Source: Nonomuraea ceibae (lineage in GTDB: Bacteria > Actinomycetota > Actinomycetes > Streptosporangiales > Streptosporangiaceae). Taken from it: a DNA stretch of 36,187 bases. The translations under genes and the position numbers were made by a program. The stretch is from contig NZ_JAHKRO010000091.1 in NCBI RefSeq assembly GCF_019396325.1, positions 1-36,187 of the forward strand, in the 5' to 3' direction. The notes under the pieces are model-generated. The model worked only from the letters and a program-made list of their open reading frames with translations, ran no database searches and was not told the origin of the DNA. The first letter of the stretch is position 1. Every line of letters starts with the position of its first letter. Positions 24,151 through 31,001 of this stretch are shown piece after piece.

Positions 24151-25122
24151 ATGCGGTTGGCACGCACGTGCGCCCTCGGGCTCGCGCTGGTCCTCGGCGT
24201 CGCGGCCTGTGGCGACGACGGCCCGGCCCCCGCCACCGGCGGCTCCGGGCTGGAGAAGACCCAGCTCACCGTGGGCATCGTCCCGGTGCCGTCGTCGGCG
24301 CCGCTGTTCATCGCGGAGAAGCGGGGCTTCTTCAAGGAGGAGGGCCTGACGGTCAAGACCGAGGTGATCCAGGCGCCGCAGGCCGTCATGCCGAAGATTT
24401 TGAACGGCAGCATGGATGCCTTCCTGACGAGCTACGTGTCGCTGCTGGCGATCAACGACTCGGGGGCGGCCAAGCTGAAGCTGCTCCAGCACAGCCAGGA
24501 GGCGGCGCCCGGGGTGGCGGGCGTGGTGGTGCCCAAGGGCTCGCCGATCAAGACGGCGGCCGACCTCAAGGGCAGGACGGTGGCGGTCAACGTGCTGAAG
24601 GCGCTCGGCCAGACGCTCACGAACGCGCACGTGCAGGAGGCCGGGCTGAAGCCGGAGGACGTCAAGTTCGTCGCGGTGCCGTTCGCCGACCAGCTCAACG
24701 CGCTGTCGGGCGGCCAGGTGGACGCGGCCTGGCTGGTGGAGCCGTTCCTGACGGCGGCCAAGACGAAGATGGGCGCGACCGAGGTGATCGACACCACCGA
24801 CGGCGTCACCGCGGGCATCCCGATCGACGGCTGGGGCGTGTCGGAGGCGTGGCTGGCGCAGAACCCGAAGACCGCCGCCGCCTTCCACCGGGCGCTGGCC
24901 AAGGCGCAGAAGATCGCGAGCGAGGACCGCGCCGCCATCAACGAGGTCATCCCGACCTACACGCAGATCGACGCGCAGGCGGCGGCCGCGATGAAGCTCG
25001 GCGTGTTCTCGATGGAGGTCGACAAGGCGAGCCTGCAGAAGCTGGCCGACCTGCTGGCCGGCTACGGCTACCTCAAGACCAAGCCGGACGTGACGCAGCA
25101 GATCGCCGCCGTCGGCGGATGA
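24151..25122 (+). CDS. ABC substrate-binding lipoprotein, NMT1/NitT/TauT type (importer B)
   Basis: 323 residues from ATG at 24151, preceded by AAGGAG. Lipobox VAAC (C20) follows a short signal. The mature protein starts GLEKTQLTVGIVPVPSSAP, with KRGFFKEEGLTVKTE, KGSPIKTAADLKGRTVAVN and AAWLVEPFLTAAKTK. Closely related to the importer A lipoprotein, sharing the C-terminal IPTYTQIDA motif. The in-frame open region upstream to 23434 overlaps the monooxygenase and is not coding. The gap from the monooxygenase is 23 bp, so all seven plus-strand genes from 19263 may be one operon. Confidence 0.94.
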   Translation: MRLARTCALGLALVLGVAACGDDGPAPATGGSGLEKTQLTVGIVPVPSSAPLFIAEKRGFFKEEGLTVKTEVIQAPQAVMPKILNGSMDAFLTSYVSLLAINDSGAAKLKLLQHSQEAAPGVAGVVVPKGSPIKTAADLKGRTVAVNVLKALGQTLTNAHVQEAGLKPEDVKFVAVPFADQLNALSGGQVDAAWLVEPFLTAAKTKMGATEVIDTTDGVTAGIPIDGWGVSEAWLAQNPKTAAAFHRALAKAQKIASEDRAAINEVIPTYTQIDAQAAAAMKLGVFSMEVDKASLQKLADLLAGYGYLKTKPDVTQQIAAVGG

Positions 25123-25901
25123 CCGGAGCGCGCATGAGGCGGGGGGTCCTGGGCACCGCCGGTGTCCTGGGCTTCCTCGCCCTGCTTGAGGCAGCGGGCC
25201 GCATCGGCCTGATCGACCGCGACGCGCTGCCGTACGTCTCCGTGGTGCTGGTGACGGCGGTGGAGCTGGCCGCGGACGGCGAGTTCCTGCGGCACGTGCT
25301 GATCACGCTGTCGGCGTGCGCGGCCGGGCTGCTGATCGCGGTGGCGGTGGCGGTGCCGGCGGGGCTGCTGCTGGGCACGGTGCCGGTGGTGGAGCGCTCG
25401 GCGCGCCCGCTGGTGGAGTTCCTGCGGCCGATCCCGTCGGTGTCGCTGATCCCGCTGGCGATGTTCCTGTTCCCCGACAGCGGCGACGCCAAGACATCGC
25501 TGATCGTCTACACGTGCGCGTGGCCGCTGCTCGTCAACACGCTGTACGGCCTGGCGGACGTGGACCCGCTGGGCAAGGACACGCTGCGGGCCTTCGGGTT
25601 CGGGCCGGTGGCGGTGGCGGTGCGGGTGTCGCTGCCGAGCGCGGCGCCGTTCATCGCGACGGGGGTGCGCATCGCGGTGGGGGTGACGCTGATCGTGGCG
25701 GTGAGCGTGGAGCTGATCGCGGGCGGCGACGGCGGCATCGGCGCCTACCTGGTGCAGGCGGGCAGCGCCGCCCGCACCGACCGGGTGCTGGCGGCGACGG
25801 TGTGGGCGGGCGTGCTCGGCCTGGCCGCCAACCTGCTGTTCACGGCCGGGGAGCGGCGGCTGTTCCGCTGGCACCACGCCAGGACGGGAGAGACGTCATG
25901 A
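25119..25901 (+). CDS. ABC transporter permease, first subunit (importer B)
   Basis: 260 residues from ATG at 25119, overlapping the lipoprotein stop (ATGA). TauC-like, with VEFLRPIPSVSLIPLAMF and the EAA loop DVDPLGKDTLRAFGFGPVAV followed by RVSLPSAAPFIATGVR. Nearly colinear with the first permease of importer A, including the C-terminal GERRLFRWHHART. A start nine codons... the second ATG (MRRGVLG) at 25134 is possible but less coupled. The function is translocation of the lipoprotein's ligand once an ATPase is supplied. Confidence 0.93.
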   Translation: MTGARMRRGVLGTAGVLGFLALLEAAGRIGLIDRDALPYVSVVLVTAVELAADGEFLRHVLITLSACAAGLLIAVAVAVPAGLLLGTVPVVERSARPLVEFLRPIPSVSLIPLAMFLFPDSGDAKTSLIVYTCAWPLLVNTLYGLADVDPLGKDTLRAFGFGPVAVAVRVSLPSAAPFIATGVRIAVGVTLIVAVSVELIAGGDGGIGAYLVQAGSAARTDRVLAATVWAGVLGLAANLLFTAGERRLFRWHHARTGETS

Positions 25902-26674
25902 TCGCCCGGCTGGGCTGGTACTGGATGCTGCCGGTGGCGGCGCTGACCTGGGAGTTCGCCGCCCGCGCGGCGCAGGCCGTCTACTTCCCGCCGCCGAGCG
26001 TGATCGTGCCCCGGCTGCGGGAGCTGTGGTTCTCCGGACCGGCCGGGCGGCTGTTCCTGACGGACGAGGCGGTGGCCGACCTGCTGCCGAGCCTCGCGCG
26101 GCTGTTCGGCGGGTGGGCGCTGGCGGCGCTCGCGGGCGTCGTGCTCGGCGTCGCGCTGGGCCGCTCGCGCACGCTGTCGGCGCTGGTGGAGCCGCTGCTG
26201 CACTTCGGCCGCTCGGTGCCGCCGTCGGCGCTGCTGCCGGTGTTCCTGCTGCTGTTCGAGATCGGCACGCCGATGCAGGTGGCCTCGATCGTGTACGGCG
26301 TGGTGTGGCCGGTGCTGATCAACTCGATGGACGGCAGCCGGTACGTGGACCGCCAGTACGTCGAGACCGGCCTGGTGTTCAGGATGGGGCCGGGCGCCCG
26401 GCTGCTGCGGATCATCCTGCCCGCCGCCGCGCCGAAGATCTTCGCCGGGCTGCGGCTCAGCGTGTCACTGGCGCTGATCATGATGGTGATCTCGGAGCTG
26501 TACGGCAGCACCGAGGGCATCGGCCACCGCCTGCTGGAGGCGCAGAGCCAGTTCGACATCCCCGCGATGTGGGCCGGGATCGTGCTGCTCGGCCTGCTGG
26601 GCGTGCTGCTGAACGCGGGGTTCCTGGCCGTCGAGCGGCTGGTGCTGCGCTGGCACCACGGCGCCCGCGCCTGA
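25898..26674 (+). CDS. ABC transporter permease, second subunit (importer B)
   Basis: 258 residues from ATG at 25898 (ATGA overlap with the first permease). N-terminal FPPPSVIVPRLRELWFSGPA and the EAA loop YVDRQYVETGLVFRMGPGAR then PAAAPKIFAGLRLSVSLAL match the second permease of importer A. About six helices. The longer open frame from 25316 is overlap only. Its stop lies four bases from the stop of the converging nitrilase-fold gene, with no terminator between them. No ATPase gene follows. Confidence 0.93.
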   Translation: MIARLGWYWMLPVAALTWEFAARAAQAVYFPPPSVIVPRLRELWFSGPAGRLFLTDEAVADLLPSLARLFGGWALAALAGVVLGVALGRSRTLSALVEPLLHFGRSVPPSALLPVFLLLFEIGTPMQVASIVYGVVWPVLINSMDGSRYVDRQYVETGLVFRMGPGARLLRIILPAAAPKIFAGLRLSVSLALIMMVISELYGSTEGIGHRLLEAQSQFDIPAMWAGIVLLGLLGVLLNAGFLAVERLVLRWHHGARA

Positions 26675-26678
26675 GCGG

Positions 26679-27677
26679 TCAGCCGTACAGCCGCTCGATC
26701 ACCTCGCGCTGGCGGGCGGCGAACCAGGCGCGGTCCGGGGCGCCGGTCAGCGCCCCGGGCCGCTCGACGTCGTGGCGGCCGTACTCCTCGGCCCACAGCC
26801 GCGACTTGACCCGGCTGGGCAGGTTGCCCATGCCGGGCCTGCGGCGCAGCCGGCGCAGCGCGGCCAGGTCCAGCTCGGCGGCGGCGACCAGCGACTCCCC
26901 CGCCCCGGCCCTGGCCAGCACCCGGCCCTCCGGGTCGACGATCTCCGAGCCGCCGTTGGTGGAGTCGCCGGGGATGGCGATCCCGCTCAGGCCGCCGCTG
27001 TTGGCGCAGACCACGTAGGCCAGGTTCTCCACGGCGCGGGCGCGGCGGGCGATCGCCTTGGGGGTGAGCTCCGGTGACGACGCCTCGGAGGTCGGGTTGC
27101 AGATGATCTCCGCGCCGCGCAGCGCCAGCGAGCGGGCCAGCTCGGGGTAGAGGATCTCCTCGGAGGCGACCACCGCGAGCACGCCGATCTCCGTCTCGGC
27201 GACCGGCAGCACCCCGTCGATCCCGTACACCTCCAGGTAGCGCTCCCAGACGTCGTACGGGCTCGGGGTGAACATCGAGTGCAGCCGCCGATAGCGCAGC
27301 ACCGGCTCGCCCTCGGGGGAGAAGATCACCGACGCCTGGAAGTACAGCTCGGGGAAGTGCTCGTCGCTCTCGTAGGCGTTGACGCAGAGGAACACGCCGT
27401 GCCGCCGGGCGACGCCGGCCAGCGCCGCGTACTCGGGGCCGCCGGGGGCGAGCGCCGCCTTGTCCCGCCACTCGCCGAGGCTCTCCCGCAGCGGGAAGCC
27501 GGTCAGCGCGTATTCGGGCAGCACCACCAGCCGCAGGTCCGGCCCGATCCACGCCTTGGACGCGCCGACCTGCCGGTCGATCCGGGTGACGGCCGCGCCG
27601 ATCGCGGCGCGCGGGTCGGCCGCGTCGTTGACCGCCCGCGTCTCCAGCTGGAGCGCCAGCGCGCGCAGCGCCGTCAT
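26679..27677 (-). CDS. Nitrilase-superfamily protein with altered catalytic residues
   Basis: 332 residues from ATG at 27677, overlapping the DUF3598-like stop (ATGA). The nitrilase fold is clear: LRLVVLPEYALTGFP (with E55), FSPEGEPVLRYRRLHS, and SEEILYPELARSLALRGAEI. By alignment to the standard motifs the catalytic Lys (YRKxH) is R131 and the catalytic Cys (CYE) is S172; only the Glu is kept. It could be a pseudo-enzyme, or belong to a subfamily using other residues (the motif ASEEILYPE reads as a conserved variant rather than random decay). The PSPYDVWERYLEVYG segment is distinctive. It is last in a probable cvn2-aldehyde dehydrogenase-DUF3598-nitrilase operon. Substrate unknown. Confidence 0.87.
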   Translation of the reverse strand: MTALRALALQLETRAVNDAADPRAAIGAAVTRIDRQVGASKAWIGPDLRLVVLPEYALTGFPLRESLGEWRDKAALAPGGPEYAALAGVARRHGVFLCVNAYESDEHFPELYFQASVIFSPEGEPVLRYRRLHSMFTPSPYDVWERYLEVYGIDGVLPVAETEIGVLAVVASEEILYPELARSLALRGAEIICNPTSEASSPELTPKAIARRARAVENLAYVVCANSGGLSGIAIPGDSTNGGSEIVDPEGRVLARAGAGESLVAAAELDLAALRRLRRRPGMGNLPSRVKSRLWAEEYGRHDVERPGALTGAPDRAWFAARQREVIERLYG

Positions 27678-28117
27678 CCGACCCTGCGCTCGTTGATCAG
27701 CGTGCGCCGGACGACCTCGCCGCCCTTGATCCACTGCCAGACGCGGCTGCGGGTGTCGCCGTCGTCGCTGAGCACGATCAGCTCGAACAGCCTCAGGTCC
27801 TCCCCCTCGGCCTTGAACTGCCACGACAGGTAGATGCTGCTCCCGTCGAGCTCCCAGAACTCGCCCTTGAGCCGGTCGGTGTCGAAGCCGCACCGGCCGC
27901 CGCCCAGGTAGGTCCCGGGGAACTCGTGCACCTCGGCGCGCCCGTCGTCCCAGGTGTAGCGGTTGGTCTGGTGGTAGACGGCGTCGTCCACGATGGCGCA
28001 GGTGAGCTGGGCGCGGTGCCGGTCGACGACCGTGCCGTCGGCGTCGACGTGCACGTACGTGCCGTCCCACTCGCCCTCGTGCCGCGCCAGCAGCGGCATC
28101 TCGGCGCGCAGTCCCAT
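27674..28117 (-). CDS. DUF3598-like lipocalin-type protein
   Basis: 147 residues. No signal peptide. The sequence HEGEWDGTYVHVDADGTVVDRH, cut to EGEWDGTYVHVDADG, with FPGTYLGGGRCGFDTDRLKG and IYLSWQFKAEGEDLRLFE, is that of a small beta-barrel (lipocalin/DUF3598-like) likely to bind a hydrophobic ligand. The family's function is unknown. ATG at 28117 lies three bases after the aldehyde dehydrogenase stop, and its own stop overlaps the nitrilase-fold gene, so the three genes are coupled. Confidence 0.72.
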   Translation of the reverse strand: MGLRAEMPLLARHEGEWDGTYVHVDADGTVVDRHRAQLTCAIVDDAVYHQTNRYTWDDGRAEVHEFPGTYLGGGRCGFDTDRLKGEFWELDGSSIYLSWQFKAEGEDLRLFELIVLSDDGDTRSRVWQWIKGGEVVRRTLINERRVG

Positions 28118-28120
28118 CTC

Positions 28121-29497
28121 TCACTCCTCGCTCGGGTGCCACCAGGGGTCGGCGGCGTGGGATCGGTTGACCAGGAAGGCCCTGCGGCGCAGGAAGCGGC
28201 CGATGGAGGCGGCGCCCATGCGTGAGCCGCCGAGGCCGGAGAGGCGGAAGGAGTGCTTCTCGCCCTCGTGCACGAGCGCGGTCAGAGCGGCGTCGTTGAC
28301 GCTGATCGCGCCCGCCCTGATCCGGGCGGCGACGGCCAGCGCGCGCTCCTCCGAGCCGGCGAAGACGGCCGCCGACAGGCCGTAGACCGAGTCGTTGGCC
28401 AGCGCCACCGCGTGGTCGGCGTCGTCGGCCGCCATGACGGGCAGCACCGGCCCGAACGTCTCCTCGGTCATGACGAGCATCGAGTGGTCGACGCGCGACA
28501 GCACGGCGGGCCGGAACCAGTGGCCGCCGCCGTGGCGCTCGGCCGTGCCGCCGGTGTGCACGACGGCGCCCTTGGCCACCGCGTCGGCCAGATGGGCGGC
28601 GATCACGTCCTCCCGGCCGGGCCCGATGATCGGCCCGATCGGCCCGCCCTCGCAGGTCAGCCCCACCTTGGCGGCCTTGCCGGCCAGCAGGTCCAGGAAC
28701 TCGTCGTGCACCGGCCGCTCGACGTAGACGCGCTCGATCGACTGGCAGGACTGCCCGGCGTTGGCCGTGCCGCCCCACAGCACGGCCGAGGCCGCCCGGT
28801 CCAGGTCGGCGCCGGCCAGCACGATCGCCGGGTCCTTGCCGCCCAGTTCCAGGAAGGCGGGCACGAACGCGCGGGCGGCGGCCTCGGCCACCAGCCGCCC
28901 GGTCGGCACGCTGCCGGTGAACACGACGGCGTCGGCCAGCCCCACCAGCGCGGCGCCCGTCTCGCCGTCGCCCTCGACGACGCGCAGCGGCAGCTCGTCA
29001 GGCACCAGCCGCATCAGCGGCTCGATGAAGCGCGGCGTCACCTCGCTCGGCTTGACCAGCACCGGGCACCCGGCGGCCAGCGCCGGCACCGCGTCGATGA
29101 GGCCGAGCAGCAGCGGGAAGTTCCACGGGCTGATCACCCCCACCAGGTCGTACGGGACCGCGTCGCCGCCGACGAAGACGCCGGGCAGCGAGGCGGGGAA
29201 CTCGGCCGGGGGCTCCAGCAGCGCGGGCGCCGCCCGTACCCATCGGTCGACGAGACCGGCCACGATCTGCCGCTCCAGCACCGACTCGGCGACCCGCCCG
29301 GTGTCGGCCACCAGCGCCGCGAGCAGGTCGTCGTCGGCGGCGATCGCCTGCCCGAACCGGGTCAGGACGGGGCCGCGCCCGGCGGCCCGCCACGCGGGGG
29401 CGAGCGCGCGCAGCTCGGCCGCAGTGGCGGCGAGCCGGTCCGGCGGGACGGGCGCGAGCGGCCGGTCCGGCCGCCCGGTGAGCGGGTTCCTGATCAC
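28121..29497 (-). CDS. NAD(P)-dependent aldehyde dehydrogenase
   Basis: About 458 residues from GTG at 29497 (VIRNPLTGRP). It oxidises an aldehyde to the acid. Family residues are present: N126 in SPWNFPLL, K149 in VLVKPSE, FTGSVPTGR, E217 in FLELGGKDPAI and the nucleophile C251 in NAGQSCQSIERVYV. MTEETFGPVLPVM follows. The start is the only in-frame candidate after the cvnD2 stop; its ribosome site is weak, and the frame further upstream is not coding. 101 bp separate it from cvnD2 on the same strand. It heads a three-gene unit with the DUF3598-like and nitrilase-fold genes. The aldehyde is unknown. Confidence 0.92.
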   Translation of the reverse strand: MIRNPLTGRPDRPLAPVPPDRLAATAAELRALAPAWRAAGRGPVLTRFGQAIAADDDLLAALVADTGRVAESVLERQIVAGLVDRWVRAAPALLEPPAEFPASLPGVFVGGDAVPYDLVGVISPWNFPLLLGLIDAVPALAAGCPVLVKPSEVTPRFIEPLMRLVPDELPLRVVEGDGETGAALVGLADAVVFTGSVPTGRLVAEAAARAFVPAFLELGGKDPAIVLAGADLDRAASAVLWGGTANAGQSCQSIERVYVERPVHDEFLDLLAGKAAKVGLTCEGGPIGPIIGPGREDVIAAHLADAVAKGAVVHTGGTAERHGGGHWFRPAVLSRVDHSMLVMTEETFGPVLPVMAADDADHAVALANDSVYGLSAAVFAGSEERALAVAARIRAGAISVNDAALTALVHEGEKHSFRLSGLGGSRMGAASIGRFLRRRAFLVNRSHAADPWWHPSEE

Positions 29498-29598
29498 GAC
29501 AGGGCCGTGCCCCGGACTGCGGCCATGCTGCGTGCTCCCTCGGACTGGAGGCGATCCGCCGCCATTGTGATCATGCCGGCGGCGGCGCGTCAACGGCT

Positions 29599-30192
29599 TC
29601 AGCCGCTCCAGCCCGGCACCGCGGTCCTGATGTTGAGTGCGTGCTCGACCAGGTGGATGAGCGCGCCCTTGACCGAGTCCTTGGAGCGGGCGTCCAGCCG
29701 GATCAGCGGGATGTGCGGGGCCAGCGTGAGCGCGTCGCGGACCTCGCTGTCGCTGTGCGGGTACTGCCCGTCCCAGCCGTTGACGCCGACGATGAAGGGG
29801 AGCTGGGCCTCCTCGAAGTAGTCGATGGCCGGGAAGCTGTCGGCCAGCCGCCGGGTGTCGACCAGCACGACCGCGCCGATGGCGCCGCGCACCAGGTCGT
29901 CCCACATGAACCAGAACCGGTGCTGCCCCGGCGTGCCGAACAGGTAGAGGATGAGGTCACGGTCGAGCGACACCCGGCCGAAGTCCATCGCCACGGTGGT
30001 GGTGGACTTCAGCGGCGTCATGCCGAGGTCGTCGATGCCCGCCGAGGCGTCGGTCATCACGGCCTCGGTGGTCAACGGCATGATCTCCGAAACGGCCCCC
30101 ACGAACGTCGTCTTCCCCACGCCGAACCCACCGGCCACCACGATCTTCGTCGAAGTCAGACCCACGCCCGAACTAGAGCCTGCGTAGTCCAC
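29599..30192 (-). CDS. cvnD: Conservon GTPase CvnD (copy 2)
   Basis: About 197 residues from GTG at 30192, overlapping cvnC by 20 bp exactly as in copy 1. P-loop GGFGVGKTT, switch II FGTPGQHRFWFMW, and an NGWDG in place of NKxD. It differs from copy 1 mainly at conservative positions, with two extra residues near the N-terminus (SSSGVGLTS). Codons differ at many synonymous sites between copies, so the near-identity looks selected rather than recent. The aldehyde dehydrogenase gene lies 101 bp downstream. Confidence 0.95.
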   Translation of the reverse strand: MDYAGSSSGVGLTSTKIVVAGGFGVGKTTFVGAVSEIMPLTTEAVMTDASAGIDDLGMTPLKSTTTVAMDFGRVSLDRDLILYLFGTPGQHRFWFMWDDLVRGAIGAVVLVDTRRLADSFPAIDYFEEAQLPFIVGVNGWDGQYPHSDSEVRDALTLAPHIPLIRLDARSKDSVKGALIHLVEHALNIRTAVPGWSG

Positions 30193-30577
30193 TGAGCACC
30201 CTCTCCAGCAAGTCGACATCCGGCTGACCGGCGTCCAGCGCGGGCTGGTGCACGCGCACCAGGCCCTCCGCCGCCATATCCGCGATCAGCACGCGAACCA
30301 CTCCCAGCGGGATCCGCAGCAGGGCGGAGACCTCGGCCACCGAGCGCACCTGCCGGCAGAGCTGGGAGATCGCCTGGTATTCCGGCGTGATGTGCGAGAA
30401 CTCCCGGTGCTCGGCCGTCGCCGACGACACCAGCGCCTCCATCGCCAGCTTGACCCGGGGGGCCGTGCGGCCCCCCGTCACCGCGTACGGCCGCACCGGC
30501 GAGGCCGGGTCGGCCTGCAGCCGCGGCTGGGACTCCGGCTCCCAGCCGCCGCTGTTCCATCGTGGATCCGTCACCAC
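30173..30577 (-). CDS. cvnC: Conservon DUF742 protein CvnC (copy 2)
   Basis: 133-134 residues; two adjacent GTG codons (30577 and 30574) are possible starts, and the second matches copy 1. DUF742 domain RPYAVTGGRTAPRVKLAMEA and RSVAEVSALLRIPLGVVRVL. The Pro-rich N-terminus (about 12-24) is the only part clearly different from copy 1. It lies immediately behind cvnB and overlaps cvnD. Confidence 0.95.
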   Translation of the reverse strand: MVTDPRWNSGGWEPESQPRLQADPASPVRPYAVTGGRTAPRVKLAMEALVSSATAEHREFSHITPEYQAISQLCRQVRSVAEVSALLRIPLGVVRVLIADMAAEGLVRVHQPALDAGQPDVDLLERVLSGLRRL

Positions 30578-30578
30578 A

Positions 30579-31001
30579 TCACCTGGTCTGGGACGCGCGC
30601 AGCTCCGCGCGCACCGCCGGCGTGAGCACCTGTCCGGCGCGCTCGACCATCAATGTCATCTGGTACGCCACCAGTCCCATGTCGCAGTCGGGAGCGGCCA
30701 GCACGGCCAGGCAGGACCCGTCCGAGATGGACATGATCAGCATGAGCCCCCGCTGCATCTCCACGATCGTCTGGTTGACCGCGCCGCCCTCGAACACCCG
30801 CGCCGCCCCCGCGGTGAGCGACACGAGCCCGGAGGCGATCGCGGCGAGCTGGTCGGCCCGGTCCGCCGGGAACCCCGACGAGGCCGCCAGCGGCAGCCCG
30901 TCGGACGACACCACCACCGCATGCGCGACACCGGGGACGGTGCTCACGAAATCGGTGATCAACCAGTCCACGCCACGGGCGGCATGGCTCAGCTCGTTCA
31001 T
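30579..31001 (-). CDS. cvnB: Conservon roadblock/LC7 protein CvnB (copy 2)
   Basis: 140 residues, a single roadblock/LC7 domain, differing from copy 1 at about six positions, nearly all conservative. The start is ATG at 31001 (GTG in copy 1), overlapping the cvnA stop as ATGA, with GAGGAAT upstream. It is presumably the partner of CvnD; since both CvnB copies are almost the same, cross-talk between the two conservons is likely. Confidence 0.96.
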   Translation of the reverse strand: MNELSHAARGVDWLITDFVSTVPGVAHAVVVSSDGLPLAASSGFPADRADQLAAIASGLVSLTAGAARVFEGGAVNQTIVEMQRGLMLIMSISDGSCLAVLAAPDCDMGLVAYQMTLMVERAGQVLTPAVRAELRASQTR

